DNA from: a virus
IMG/VR virus record: IMGVR_UViG_3300031576_000071
Coordinates: 1 to 49,476 of that record
Strand: one strand, 5' to 3'
Length of the DNA: 49,476 nt
Of the stretch, positions 25,067 through 32,925 are shown piece after piece. Both the position numbers and the translations under genes were made by a program. Position 1 is the first letter of the stretch, and every line of letters starts with the position of its first letter. Under the pieces are notes generated by a model that worked only from the letters and a program-made list of their open reading frames with translations, was not told the origin of the DNA and did not search any database.

Positions 25067-25705
25067 ATGGATACAGACACAGTTGTATCGGTCGCGCCTA
25101 CGGTTCGCCCCATGTCGCGCCGCTCGCTCTCGGTGCCTGAGCAGGAGCTCGTTCGGACCGCGCTTCGTGTGCTCCTCGAGCAGGTCGAAACGCAGGTCGC
25201 GCTCGCGAAGTTGCTCGACGTGAAGCAGCAGCACCTTTCGAGCATTCTCGCTGGCAAGAGTGCAGGCGGGTACGGGCTTGCGCGCTCTGTGGCGCGCGCG
25301 ATGAAAGTGACCGACGTGGATGGGTGGCTCCTCGGCCGCGAGCCCTCGGTCGCCATTCCCGAGGATCTGCCCGCCTGGGGCAATCTCGCGGGCTACCGCG
25401 AGGCGGAGCGGGAGCTGCGCAAGGCTCGCCCCGAGCGCTACGCGGAGTGGACCTACCTCGGCGGCCGTCGGGTCCGCGGGGTCACGCCGCTCGAGATCCC
25501 CGTCACGGTCGCCGCCCTCACGCGCCTGCTCAACTGGGTCGAGGAGAACACGCGCAACGAGGACGTCCGCGAGATCGAGGCCGCTCGGCAGGACAAGCAG
25601 TTCGAGGCGGACCGCAAGCGGCTGGAGACCCGCGCGAAGAACGCAGCGGCGAAGAAGGCTGCGACGGAGGCGAAGAGACCGAAGCTGCCGGAGGGGAAGA
25701 GATGA
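25067..25705 (+). CDS. CI-like repressor
   Basis: 212 residues. HTH near residues 38-75: ETQVALAKLLDVKQQHLSSILAGKS, then VDGWLLGREPS; the C-half is helical with a very basic tail. GGAAGG lies 8 bases before ATG 25067; ATG 25112 is an alternative that would leave further operator half-sites upstream. Divergent to the Cro-like gene and followed by two overlapping genes. No LexA-type protease motif is seen, so induction may use an antirepressor. Confidence 0.75.
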   Translation: MDTDTVVSVAPTVRPMSRRSLSVPEQELVRTALRVLLEQVETQVALAKLLDVKQQHLSSILAGKSAGGYGLARSVARAMKVTDVDGWLLGREPSVAIPEDLPAWGNLAGYREAERELRKARPERYAEWTYLGGRRVRGVTPLEIPVTVAALTRLLNWVEENTRNEDVREIEAARQDKQFEADRKRLETRAKNAAAKKAATEAKRPKLPEGKR

Positions 25706-26340
25706 GCGGGTCGGGAGCGGCGCAGCCACTGGGCACCGAGCCGCTCGGCGCGCTTGCGGCGGTGCGCGGGATCGATGACGGCGAGATGCAGATGCTCATC
25801 GACATCCGCGGATGGCGGAGCGACGACTCGATGACTCGGCCCGAGTTCGACGCTGCCGTCCTTGCGCATCGCGCGACGTACGTGGGGGCGCAACGGCCCG
25901 GTCAATGGCCCGGCCTCTTCGCCATGTGCGCCGTGCCTTGCCCCCCGACCAACAGCGCGTTCTGTTCGAGCGGCGACGGCGTGGAGACCGTCTTCTACCG
26001 ATGGCTCCGCGACGCAGACGATGAACTCTCGTACGCGGAGCGCGGGAAAGGTCGGCCGAACAACCCATCGAGCTTCGGGCTCTCGTCGTACGTGGCGTTG
26101 GTCCCTGCGGAGAAAAACCTGAAGGCGCAAATCAGCCGCCTGCGAGAGAAGGTCGCGCTGCTCACGCCGAGCTACGCGCCCGACCCCGCGATCGTGAGTG
26201 GCGCGCTTGGGGCTTGCCACGGTCGGTTTATGAAGACGGGGAAGGACCCCGATCATTACGATCTGTGGCTGTTCAGCGACTTCGACGACCTTACTCTCCG
26301 TCGAGCGCTGTTCCCCACCCGTCACGCGGTGACGCCGTGA
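25702..26340 (+). CDS. Unknown protein in the immunity operon
   Basis: 212 residues from ATG 25702 (ATGA overlap with the repressor stop). Contains GMQM-like acidic N-part, CAVPCPPTNSAFCSSGDG, a helix KNLKAQISRLREKVALL and an aromatic end HYDLWLFSDFDDLTL. I do not recognise the family. Coupling to the repressor suggests expression in the lysogen. Confidence 0.6.
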   Translation: MSGSGAAQPLGTEPLGALAAVRGIDDGEMQMLIDIRGWRSDDSMTRPEFDAAVLAHRATYVGAQRPGQWPGLFAMCAVPCPPTNSAFCSSGDGVETVFYRWLRDADDELSYAERGKGRPNNPSSFGLSSYVALVPAEKNLKAQISRLREKVALLTPSYAPDPAIVSGALGACHGRFMKTGKDPDHYDLWLFSDFDDLTLRRALFPTRHAVTP

Positions 26341-27473
26341 CTCTCCCTGTCTCACGCGAAATGCGCCCCCCCACCAAGACCATCCCGCTTGTAACGCTGG
26401 ACGAACCTGTGCTCCTGCATGGGGTTGAGGAGAACGGGCGACGATCGCTTTGGGCCAAACTCCGCGATCGGCCGGGCGACGAGTGGAGGCGGTGGACGTG
26501 GGCGCCGATCACAGACCTCGAGTGGCTCGCGCTGGTTGAGCAGGCGGTCACGATCCGCGAGGTCATGGACAAGGACGAGGCTCGCGTGGTGGAGCAGCGC
26601 GACGGCAGCCCCATCGAGGCGGTAGAGCTGATCCCTGAGCGAACACGCGACGAATACTTCCCTCGCTCGGGTGCGAAGCTGCCGCTGTTTGTTCTCGACG
26701 AGAATCCGGCACTTCGCCCGCCGATCGATCACGCGACTGCGATCCACTTCGAGAACGGCGCGGGTCACCACCGGCTCAAACTTCGCGACTTGGGCGCGCT
26801 CGCGACCGCCCTATCAAACTTCATGGACGCTCACCTGTTCGAGACTGTTTCCATGGTCGAGCGACGCGAGAAAGGGATGAAGACCGGCTCGGTTGACGCA
26901 ATTGCCACCGCCCCAGGGTCCTTCGCTGTGGTCGTGCAGTGCGCCCACGCTGGGGTGATCGAGCGCGCTCTCGAGGCGTTGCGATCACTGACCGGCCACA
27001 CGGATGACCGAGAGCAAGCGCTCTCGGATCTACGCCAGCGACCGCTCACCCGGATCAAGCTGGCAACCCTGATGCGAACCATGACCGCGCGACGGGTCTC
27101 GATGTACGCGCGCGTGGATTCAACGCGCACATTCGTTTCATTCCGCAGGGCGGGGAAGGTTCGGGAGCATCTTGGAGTCGCGCACATTCGCGACTCGTCG
27201 GAGCCATATCCCCGCCTTGTCGATGTGCTTTCGTGGGATCTGCTGAACGCAAAGGGAGTCGTGCTGGATATTGAGCAGGACGAGCGCATCGCCGTGACTC
27301 ACTCGCTGGCGATCCAGCAGGGTGTCGATCCCGTGCTGGTGGGTGGCCGATACTTCGTCAATCTCAACGTGAGCTGGAGCGATGATGGGTCAGAGGAACT
27401 GCGGCCGACTTACCAAGTCGCGAGGATGCAACCGGAGACAGCGCCGAGTCCCGTATCGACCGAGGCCGAGTAG
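26337..27473 (+). CDS. Unknown protein resembling DUF6575 at its N-terminus
   Basis: 378 residues from GTG 26337 (GTGA overlap). Residues about 20-120 (SLWAKLRD … RWTWAPITDLEWLALVEQAVTIREVM … EYFPRSGAKLP) look like the DUF6575 layout as I remember it; the rest has two alpha/beta units with HHRLKLRDLGALATALSNFMDA. Third gene of the immunity operon. Base composition is slightly less GC-rich than the neighbours, in keeping with cargo. Function unknown; a superinfection or defence role is only a guess. Confidence 0.6.
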   Translation: MTLPVSREMRPPTKTIPLVTLDEPVLLHGVEENGRRSLWAKLRDRPGDEWRRWTWAPITDLEWLALVEQAVTIREVMDKDEARVVEQRDGSPIEAVELIPERTRDEYFPRSGAKLPLFVLDENPALRPPIDHATAIHFENGAGHHRLKLRDLGALATALSNFMDAHLFETVSMVERREKGMKTGSVDAIATAPGSFAVVVQCAHAGVIERALEALRSLTGHTDDREQALSDLRQRPLTRIKLATLMRTMTARRVSMYARVDSTRTFVSFRRAGKVREHLGVAHIRDSSEPYPRLVDVLSWDLLNAKGVVLDIEQDERIAVTHSLAIQQGVDPVLVGGRYFVNLNVSWSDDGSEELRPTYQVARMQPETAPSPVSTEAE

Positions 27474-27634
27474 ACCGCCAACGTAGATCGCGAGTTGACC
27501 GTTTCTCCCGGACATTCCCTGACTAGTCCCGCACTCGAAGCTTCGTGCGAGATTCCCGGGTTCGTCGCCGATGGCTCGAGATTCTGTAATCGACCCGATA
27601 GACTGAACACGCGCTCAGGTGACAGCCTCGCGGC

Positions 27635-28252
27635 ATGCTCGGGTCTGCTCTCGACCTGCCATTCTTCGAGACGCCCGGGGACGACGCGCGGGATGGGTTC
27701 CGTGCGTTCGCTCGGGACCTCGCGCGCTCGCGGGGTGCGGGCCGTCCGCGGACCGTCGCCGAGCTGCAGGCGCTCGCCGAGCTCGGGACCGGACCGTTCA
27801 CCTTCACGCTCCCCGAGGTCGAGGGGTTCGCGAGCGGGGCACACCGCGCCTACCGCGGGGCGGGGCACCTCTACCGCGACGTCCGCCCCCTGCCCTGCGC
27901 TCGGTCGCTTGGGCTGGTCCTGGTCCCCGAGTTCGGCGGCTGGATCTCTCGGGCCGCTCCCGATCTGGGGATGGCCTCGATTCGGCGGAGGGAGGACCGC
28001 ATGGCCGAGACCTTCGACGGCTTCCACGAGCTCGCCGAGCTGATCACCGCGCGGGACCTGCTCGCGACCCACGCGGACCGCCAGCTCGTCACCGTCGCGC
28101 TGATGGTCGAGCAGCGGGTCGCCAGCCGGGCGCTCCGGGCGTTCGGGGTTGTGGCGGGGACCGCGTTCCTCGCCCGCTCGCACCGCCACGTTCGCCGCTG
28201 CTTTCTCACGCTGCGCCTGGTGCTCTGCGCAGTCCAGGACAGGGCCGAGTAG
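27635..28252 (+). CDS. Hypothetical protein
   Basis: 205 residues starting MLGSALDLPFFETPGDDARD. Mixed helical composition, C-terminal basic helix (FLARSHRHVRRCFLTLRLVL). It stands alone between the immunity operon and the rightward early promoter. The 161 bases before it contain no clear promoter (a TTGACC at 27495 lacks a good -10). No family recognised. Confidence 0.5.
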   Translation: MLGSALDLPFFETPGDDARDGFRAFARDLARSRGAGRPRTVAELQALAELGTGPFTFTLPEVEGFASGAHRAYRGAGHLYRDVRPLPCARSLGLVLVPEFGGWISRAAPDLGMASIRRREDRMAETFDGFHELAELITARDLLATHADRQLVTVALMVEQRVASRALRAFGVVAGTAFLARSHRHVRRCFLTLRLVLCAVQDRAE

Positions 28253-28268
28253 GGGGAGGCGAGACCGC

Positions 28269-28322
28269 TACAACAAAAAGCGTAGAGACAGGCTTGACGG
28301 TCTACGCTTACAGTTGTAAACG
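28269..28322 (+). promoter_or_regulatory. Rightward early promoter with two inverted operators
   Basis: TTGACG (28294-28299), 17-nt spacer, TAAACG (28317-28322). Operator 1 TACAACAAAAAGCGTAGA (28269-28286) and operator 2 TACAACTGTAAGCGTAGA (28301-28318, minus strand) are 15/18 identical and inverted. Operator 2 holds the same place relative to -35/-10 as the one at 25038-25052; from ACGCTTAC onward 19 of 22 bases match the leftward promoter. Confidence 0.82.
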
Positions 28323-28365
28323 TTGATTCCCCGCCGCACTCCACCGCGCGGGCAAGGAGTCCTCG

Positions 28366-28602
28366 ATGTCGCTCTCCCCCTCAGCCCTCGTCTCCCTCCC
28401 CGGTCTCCCCGCTCTCCGCGTCACCGGCGAGGTCCTCCCGCCTGAGCCCGACGCAGGCATCCCCTACCGTCGCTGGGAGTCCAGCGATTGGACCGGCGTC
28501 GAGGGGCCGCTGACCCCCGAGCAGGAGTGCGCGATTCTCGATCGCGCGGGCGAGTTGAACGACGCGGCGTTCGCCGCGTGGCGGGACGGGGGTGGGCTGT
28601 GA
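28366..28602 (+). CDS. Small hypothetical early protein
   Basis: 78 residues starting MSLSPSALVSLPGLPAL; AAGGAG is 7 bases before the ATG. Acidic C-half with EQECAILDRAGELNDAAF. First gene of the rightward early operon. Unknown function. Confidence 0.65.
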   Translation: MSLSPSALVSLPGLPALRVTGEVLPPEPDAGIPYRRWESSDWTGVEGPLTPEQECAILDRAGELNDAAFAAWRDGGGL

Positions 28603-28901
28603 GCGCGCCCGAGTCCTACCCATGCAACCGCTGCGAGGGTACCGGGCGAGGGTTCCAGTTCGCCCCGGACGACTTCGAGTCGTGCGCCGAGTGCCGCGGT
28701 CGTGGTCGCGTGTCTCGCGTCCGTGTCGCGCAGTCCATTGTCAGCTCGGCGATCGGGCTCCACCGATACGGGCGGGTCTTCGCCCGCGACCCCTACCTCG
28801 TCGCCGCCGCGCACGCGGGCGACCGTGGACTACTCGAGCCCTGGCGTCGCGCGGGATGGATCGTCCGAGCTCGCCGCGAGCTGGCCGGAGTGGCGCTGTG
28901 A
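28599..28901 (+). CDS. DnaJ-type zinc-finger protein
   Basis: 100 residues from GTG 28599 (GTGA overlap). CNRCEGTGRGF and CAECRGRGR are DnaJ central-domain CxxCxGxG repeats, close to the N-half of the block A protein at 16648. The C-half is helical and basic. Confidence 0.7.
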   Translation: MSAPESYPCNRCEGTGRGFQFAPDDFESCAECRGRGRVSRVRVAQSIVSSAIGLHRYGRVFARDPYLVAAAHAGDRGLLEPWRRAGWIVRARRELAGVAL

Positions 28902-29065
28902 CCACCATCCGCGAGCGTTTTCAGTGGGCGTCGTGGATCGCGGTCGCAGCCGCCGTGCTGCTCGCGATGATCAGCTACCCGTGGTCCACGCGGATCGGGA
29001 TCGCTGGGTTCTTCTCCGCAGCCGCCATCGTGTTTTCGGTGCTCGTCAACGCGGAGATGCCGTAA
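28898..29065 (+). CDS. Small two-helix membrane protein (block B)
   Basis: 55 residues from GTG 28898 (GTGA overlap). Two hydrophobic helices (WIAVAAAVLLAMI; IGIAGFFSAAAIVFSVLV). Holds the same place before the Fis-like gene as 17477 does in block A. Confidence 0.6.
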   Translation: MTTIRERFQWASWIAVAAAVLLAMISYPWSTRIGIAGFFSAAAIVFSVLVNAEMP

Positions 29066-29107
29066 TGCAGCCCGCTCAACAGCTCCACGATCCCCAGGAG
29101 AACCGCT

Positions 29108-29395
29108 ATGCTCTCGTCCGAGATGACCGCCACAAAGAAGCCGAGGAAGCCCAAGAAGTCCGAGGGACGACCCATGTCCGTGCTCACCGAGGCCGGGGAG
29201 AAGGGGCGGATTGCGGCCGTGCGGAAGCTCCTGCTGGAGACGCTCAAGGCGAACAACTGGAACCTTACCGCCACGGCCGAGGCGCTGGGCACCAAGCGGC
29301 CGGGGATCATCCGTGCACTCAACGAAGCAGCGCCCGACGAGTACGCGAGAGCGAAAGCGGACGGGCGCGTTTCGCCAGGGAATCGCAGGGAGTAG
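29108..29395 (+). CDS. Fis-like HTH regulator (block B)
   Basis: 95 residues starting MLSSEMTATKKPRKPKK; AGGAG is 7 bases before the ATG. HTH with NNWNLTATAEALGTKRPGIIRAL. Paralogue of 17069 by shared N-terminal lysine region and WNLT core; the rest has diverged. Confidence 0.78.
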   Translation: MLSSEMTATKKPRKPKKSEGRPMSVLTEAGEKGRIAAVRKLLLETLKANNWNLTATAEALGTKRPGIIRALNEAAPDEYARAKADGRVSPGNRRE

Positions 29396-29425
29396 AGCAG
29401 GAACGACTCTGTACCCGTAACGGAG

Positions 29426-29473
29426 TTGACATAGGTAACGAATCCGTTACTGTACCTCTCGAAAGCGAGGTAC
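29426..29473 (+). promoter_or_regulatory. Promoter, operator palindrome and SD-sequestering hairpin, block B
   Basis: TTGACA (29426-29431), 16-nt spacer, TACTGT (29448-29453). The palindrome GTAACG-AATC-CGTTAC (29435-29450) fills the spacer, and a third GTAACG lies at 29417-29422. The leader starts GTACCTC (29452-29458), loop with GAAA, GAGGTAC (29467-29473); the GAGG pairs away the ribosome site 7 bases before the ATG. Matches block A in the 26-base distance. Confidence 0.78.
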
Positions 29474-29477
29474 GGCC

Positions 29478-29675
29478 ATGGTGTGTTTCCTGTGTGAGTG
29501 CGAGCGCGACGGGGCGGACTGCGACGTGTTCGACGAGAGCGGCCACGTTGCGTGCGCGGGCTGTCTGGCGGAGTGGGCGGAGTTCTGCGAGCACGGGGAG
29601 CGCCCCGAGCCGTTGCCCCACGAGTTCGGGTACGACGAGCACAGCGCCGAGCTGGCCGCGGGAGGGATGCTGTGA
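29478..29675 (+). CDS. Zinc protein with LPHEF tail (block B)
   Basis: 65 residues. CFLCECERDGADC and CAGCLAEWAEFC form zinc knuckles; the C-terminus PLPHEFGYDEHSAELAAGG matches block A protein 16648. It lacks the DnaJ repeats, which here are in the separate gene 28599. Translation probably regulated by the leader hairpin. Confidence 0.75.
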   Translation: MVCFLCECERDGADCDVFDESGHVACAGCLAEWAEFCEHGERPEPLPHEFGYDEHSAELAAGGML

Positions 29676-30397
29676 GCGCCGAGCTTGCGCCACTGGCGTT
29701 CGAGGGCAACACGCTCTCGGTAGTGACTCGCGAAGGGGCGACGTACTTCGTTGCCGCGGAGGTGAGCCGCGCGCTCGGGTACACGGAGCCAGGGCGGATC
29801 ACGGACCTCATCTCGAAGGAGTGGAAGGGCGAGTTCATCGAGGGGGTGGACTTCGTGAAGCTCACGGGGCCGGATCTCCGGGCGCTCAGGGTGTCGTTGG
29901 GCGACGACCCACGAGTTACGTGGGTCGTGGGCGATCGGGTGAACAGCCTCCTCCTCCTCACCCGCGACGGGCTGAACCTCGCGCTCATCAAGACGCGCAA
30001 GCCCGCGGGGGTGCGGATGCGTCGGTGGCTGGTGTCCGAGGTGCTCCCGGCGCTCGCGGCCCGTCGTGCCCCACCCGTCACTCCCGCGTTGCCAGCGCCC
30101 GCGGACGAACTGCTTGCTCGACTGGAGCGACTCGCAGCGGAGCTGGAGTCCCCAGCCCTCTCGGTGACGTGCGTCCAGATCCGCGTTCACGGTTGGGCTC
30201 CGGCGACTCAGCGCGCGACGTGGCAACGAGAGTTGTTCGCGGACCTTGCGAGCCTCGCGGTTCGGCTTGCTCGCAGGAGCCTGGACGCGAGCGAGCCGAG
30301 GGACGTGCGGCGAGCGTCGAAGCAGTCCGCGTTGAGCGCGACCGCATTGCTCCGCGGACTCATCATCGAGCACGGGGGCGGCGATGAGGCGCTCTGA
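29672..30397 (+). CDS. Bro-N antirepressor
   Basis: 241 residues from GTG 29672 (GTGA overlap). Bro-N domain in residues about 5-125: LAFEGNTLSVVTREGATYFVA-AEVSRALGY, then LLLLTRDGLNLALIKTRKP and RWLVSEVLPAL. The C-domain is different from typical AntA/KilA-C. Likely antirepressor or regulator; the block A equivalent is 15848. Confidence 0.85.
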   Translation: MSAELAPLAFEGNTLSVVTREGATYFVAAEVSRALGYTEPGRITDLISKEWKGEFIEGVDFVKLTGPDLRALRVSLGDDPRVTWVVGDRVNSLLLLTRDGLNLALIKTRKPAGVRMRRWLVSEVLPALAARRAPPVTPALPAPADELLARLERLAAELESPALSVTCVQIRVHGWAPATQRATWQRELFADLASLAVRLARRSLDASEPRDVRRASKQSALSATALLRGLIIEHGGGDEAL

Positions 30398-30575
30398 CGC
30401 ACGGATCGCGGAGACCCTGCGCGAGCTGCGCGGGGACGTGGCGGCGACAGCCAGGGCCACGGGAGCGAGCGAGATCACGGTGCGCCGGGTGGCGCGCGAC
30501 GCAATGGAGCGAGCACCCGCACTGGCGCGGCTGCTCTCGCACGAGGCGATTGTGTGGTTTGGAGGAACGCGATGA
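30384..30575 (+). CDS. Small HTH protein
   Basis: 63 residues starting MRRSDARIAETLRELRGDVAATARATGASEITVRRVARD, a Fis/resolvase-like HTH. Overlaps both neighbours (14 bases with Bro-N; ATGA with recT). Confidence 0.65.
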   Translation: MRRSDARIAETLRELRGDVAATARATGASEITVRRVARDAMERAPALARLLSHEAIVWFGGTR

Positions 30576-32059
30576 CAACGGAGATCGACAGGTACGGGCT
30601 CGAGCCGAAGGACGGCGAGGGCGCATGGCAGCTTGCGAGGGTCGCGGCGGCGTCGGGGATGTACGGCGTCCAGAAGCCCGAGCAGGCGCTGGTCATCATC
30701 ATGACGGGCCGCGAACTCGGGCTGTCCGCGAGCCAGGCGCTGCGCGGGATCCAGGTGGTGAAGGGCAAGCCGAACATCTCGGCGGACCTGCTCGTCGCGC
30801 TCGTGCGGCGCAGCGAGCTCTGCGAGAGCTGGTTCGTCGCGGAGAGCTCCCCCGAGAGTTGCACGATCGAGACGAAGCGTCGGGGTGACCAGGCCCCGCG
30901 TCGGCTCACCTGGACGATGGCGGACGCGAAGCGCGCGGGGATCTCGGGCGAGATGTACACGAAGTACCCGCGCCAGATGCTGCGCCACGGGTGCGCCGCG
31001 GACCTGGCGCGCGAGGTGTACCCCGACCTGTGCTTCGGGCTGTACGCGCCCGAGGAGTTCGATGACCCGCGGGACCTGCCGGGGATCGGGGACGGAGTCC
31101 CCGACCGAGGGCGAGCCCTCGGACTCCCGCCGGAGCCCGTGAGCGTGGACGTGTCCCCTTCGAAGGCACCCGCTCCTGCCAGCGCTGCGGCGATTGTCGA
31201 GGAACCCGAGGCGGCACCGATCCCGCCCGCGATCCAGCGCGTCCGCGACTCCCTCGCGCAGTTCGGCGGGCCCCTCCTCGCAGCGCAGGCCGCCGCGGTG
31301 TGGTCGGACCACTACGACGAGCTCCCCGAGGCGCTGCGAGACCGGGCCTGGGAGATGATCGAACTCTCGCTCGCGGACCAGCAGAAGACCGCGTTCAAGT
31401 CCCTCGCGCAGGCCCACGAGGCCAGGGTGGCCGCGAAGAAGCGCGCCGCGATAGCACCCGCCGCGCCGGCTGCGGGCACTCTCGAACACGACCGCTCGAG
31501 GATCCGCGCCGCCGCCACCGTCGCCGAGCTCGAGGCGGTGAAGGCGTCTCTGTCGAAGGAGACGATCGGCGCGCTCATCGAGACTCTGTGGCTTCGCAGG
31601 ATCGCGCTCTGCGCCTCGCTCGGCGACCTGAAGAAGCTCGACTTCGGCGTCAGGTCGATCCGATCCGCGTCGCTGCGCGGCATGGTCGAGCGCGCCCTGA
31701 GCACCCGTTGGACCGAGCTCAGCCCCCCCGGCCCCGGTGACGACGGGGGAGGCGAGCCCGCTCCCAGCTCGGGTACTCCTGCCGACGAGGACCCCGAGCG
31801 CGAAGCCATCGCAGGCGAACCAGCGGGCTCGCCCCTCTCCGTCGCCGTCGCTCGCCTCCACGGCTGCAACGGGCCCTCGCACGCGGTCTCGCACTACCTC
31901 GCGCACCGCGACGAGCTCGAGGGGTCGGCGCGCGTGGCGTACCGCGAGGCCCTCGTCACGCACCTGGCGCACCGGTACCCGCGCGCGGTCCCGTCGCTCG
32001 ATGCCGCCAAGCAGCTCGTCGCCGAGACGGAGTCCATCAGCGCGCGGAGGGCGGCGTGA
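30572..32059 (+). CDS. recT: RecT-like single-strand annealing protein with long C-extension
   Basis: 495 residues, about 200 longer than usual RecT. Residues 1-165 carry the RecT core (MTGRELGLSASQALRGIQVVKGKPN; ISADLLVALVRRS; DAKRAGI; KYPRQMLRHGCAADLAREVYPD). Residues about 171-186 (GIGDGVPDRGRALGLP) are encoded by palindromic element copy B. Residues 200-495 are helical (HDRSRIRAAATVAELEAVKASL; HAVSHYLAHRDELEGSARVAY) of unknown role, perhaps protein contacts. Pairs complementary strands in recombination. Confidence 0.82.
   Translation: MTTEIDRYGLEPKDGEGAWQLARVAAASGMYGVQKPEQALVIIMTGRELGLSASQALRGIQVVKGKPNISADLLVALVRRSELCESWFVAESSPESCTIETKRRGDQAPRRLTWTMADAKRAGISGEMYTKYPRQMLRHGCAADLAREVYPDLCFGLYAPEEFDDPRDLPGIGDGVPDRGRALGLPPEPVSVDVSPSKAPAPASAAAIVEEPEAAPIPPAIQRVRDSLAQFGGPLLAAQAAAVWSDHYDELPEALRDRAWEMIELSLADQQKTAFKSLAQAHEARVAAKKRAAIAPAAPAAGTLEHDRSRIRAAATVAELEAVKASLSKETIGALIETLWLRRIALCASLGDLKKLDFGVRSIRSASLRGMVERALSTRWTELSPPGPGDDGGGEPAPSSGTPADEDPEREAIAGEPAGSPLSVAVARLHGCNGPSHAVSHYLAHRDELEGSARVAYREALVTHLAHRYPRAVPSLDAAKQLVAETESISARRAA
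31081..31128. repeat. In-frame two-hairpin palindromic element, copy B
   Basis: GGGGATC, hairpin 1 GGGGAC-GGA-GTCCCC, hairpin 2 CCGAGGGC-GA-GCCCTCGG, then ACTCCC. It lies in the recT linker with the frame kept. Relative to copy A (13432-13483) both stems differ but remain paired. Confidence 0.85.
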
Positions 32060-32925
32060 GCGCGGCCCCCGACGTCCCCCTCGAAGACCTCCTGCCCTCC
32101 CGGCGGTCCGATCGAGTGCGAGCCCGAACCATCTCGATCAAGCGCCTGTCCAAGCGCGACCTGGAGCGAGGGAGGGTGGAGGCGGACGCGCTGCTCGCGC
32201 AGATCCCCGAGGCGGACCGACGGCGACCCGAGAGGCTGAGCGAGTGTCGCCGCACCGAGCTCGGGAGACCCGGGCAGCCGTGCCCGTTCGTGTCGTGCGA
32301 GGCGCACCTGTACCTGGACGTGAGCCCGCGCACCGGCGCGATCAAGCTGAACTTCCCGGACCTCGAGGTGTGGGAGATGCCCGTGACCTGTGCCTACGCG
32401 GTTGCGGGGCTGAGCGGAGAGACGCTCGAGCTGGTCGGCGAGCGGATGAACGTCACCCGCGAGCGGGTGCGCCAGCTCGAAACCAGAGCGCTGAGGCGTA
32501 TTCGCACCGTCGCCCCAGCCCTGCGCGAGCACCTCGACCGCGAGGAGGCGAGGCTTGATCTCGGCGCAGCAGCCCGCGCTCCGGGGCATCGAATCCGCAC
32601 GGGTCGGCCACTGACAGCCGAGGAGCGCGCAGCGGGACTGGCGATCCTCCGAGACCTCGTTGCCGTCCACGGCGTCCGCGGCCTTGCGGCGCTCGCGGGG
32701 TGCTCGACCGCGACGATCTACGACGGGGTAGGCCGACGACGCGAGCGGATCGGACGCAGGCTCTACGAGCGCCTGCGCACCCTCGCTGCGACCCGACTCC
32801 CACCGCTCGACCGCGACCTGTCGGGAGCCGAGAGGATCCGCTGCGCGATCGGCGCGCGGCAACTCGATGCGATCGATCGCGCTGGCGCGGTCGAAGCGTG
32901 GGCCGAGGAGGTGCGCCGTGGATAG
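32056..32925 (+). CDS. Sigma-70 region-4-like DNA-binding protein
   Basis: 289 residues from GTG 32056 (GTGA overlap). The HTH GERMNVTRERVRQLETRALRRI is the signature of sigma region 4 (recognition of -35). A conserved N-part with RPGQPCPFVSCEAHLYLDV precedes it; the C-part has a second HTH-like ALAGCSTATIYDGVGRRR. No region 2 is seen, so it may modify host RNA polymerase and not act as a full sigma factor. Confidence 0.78.
   Translation: MSAAPDVPLEDLLPSRRSDRVRARTISIKRLSKRDLERGRVEADALLAQIPEADRRRPERLSECRRTELGRPGQPCPFVSCEAHLYLDVSPRTGAIKLNFPDLEVWEMPVTCAYAVAGLSGETLELVGERMNVTRERVRQLETRALRRIRTVAPALREHLDREEARLDLGAAARAPGHRIRTGRPLTAEERAAGLAILRDLVAVHGVRGLAALAGCSTATIYDGVGRRRERIGRRLYERLRTLAATRLPPLDRDLSGAERIRCAIGARQLDAIDRAGAVEAWAEEVRRG

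Noticed and set aside
28269-28286. A second, leftward promoter at the inverted operator
   Set aside because: No TTGACA-like box at the matching distance; treated as an operator only.
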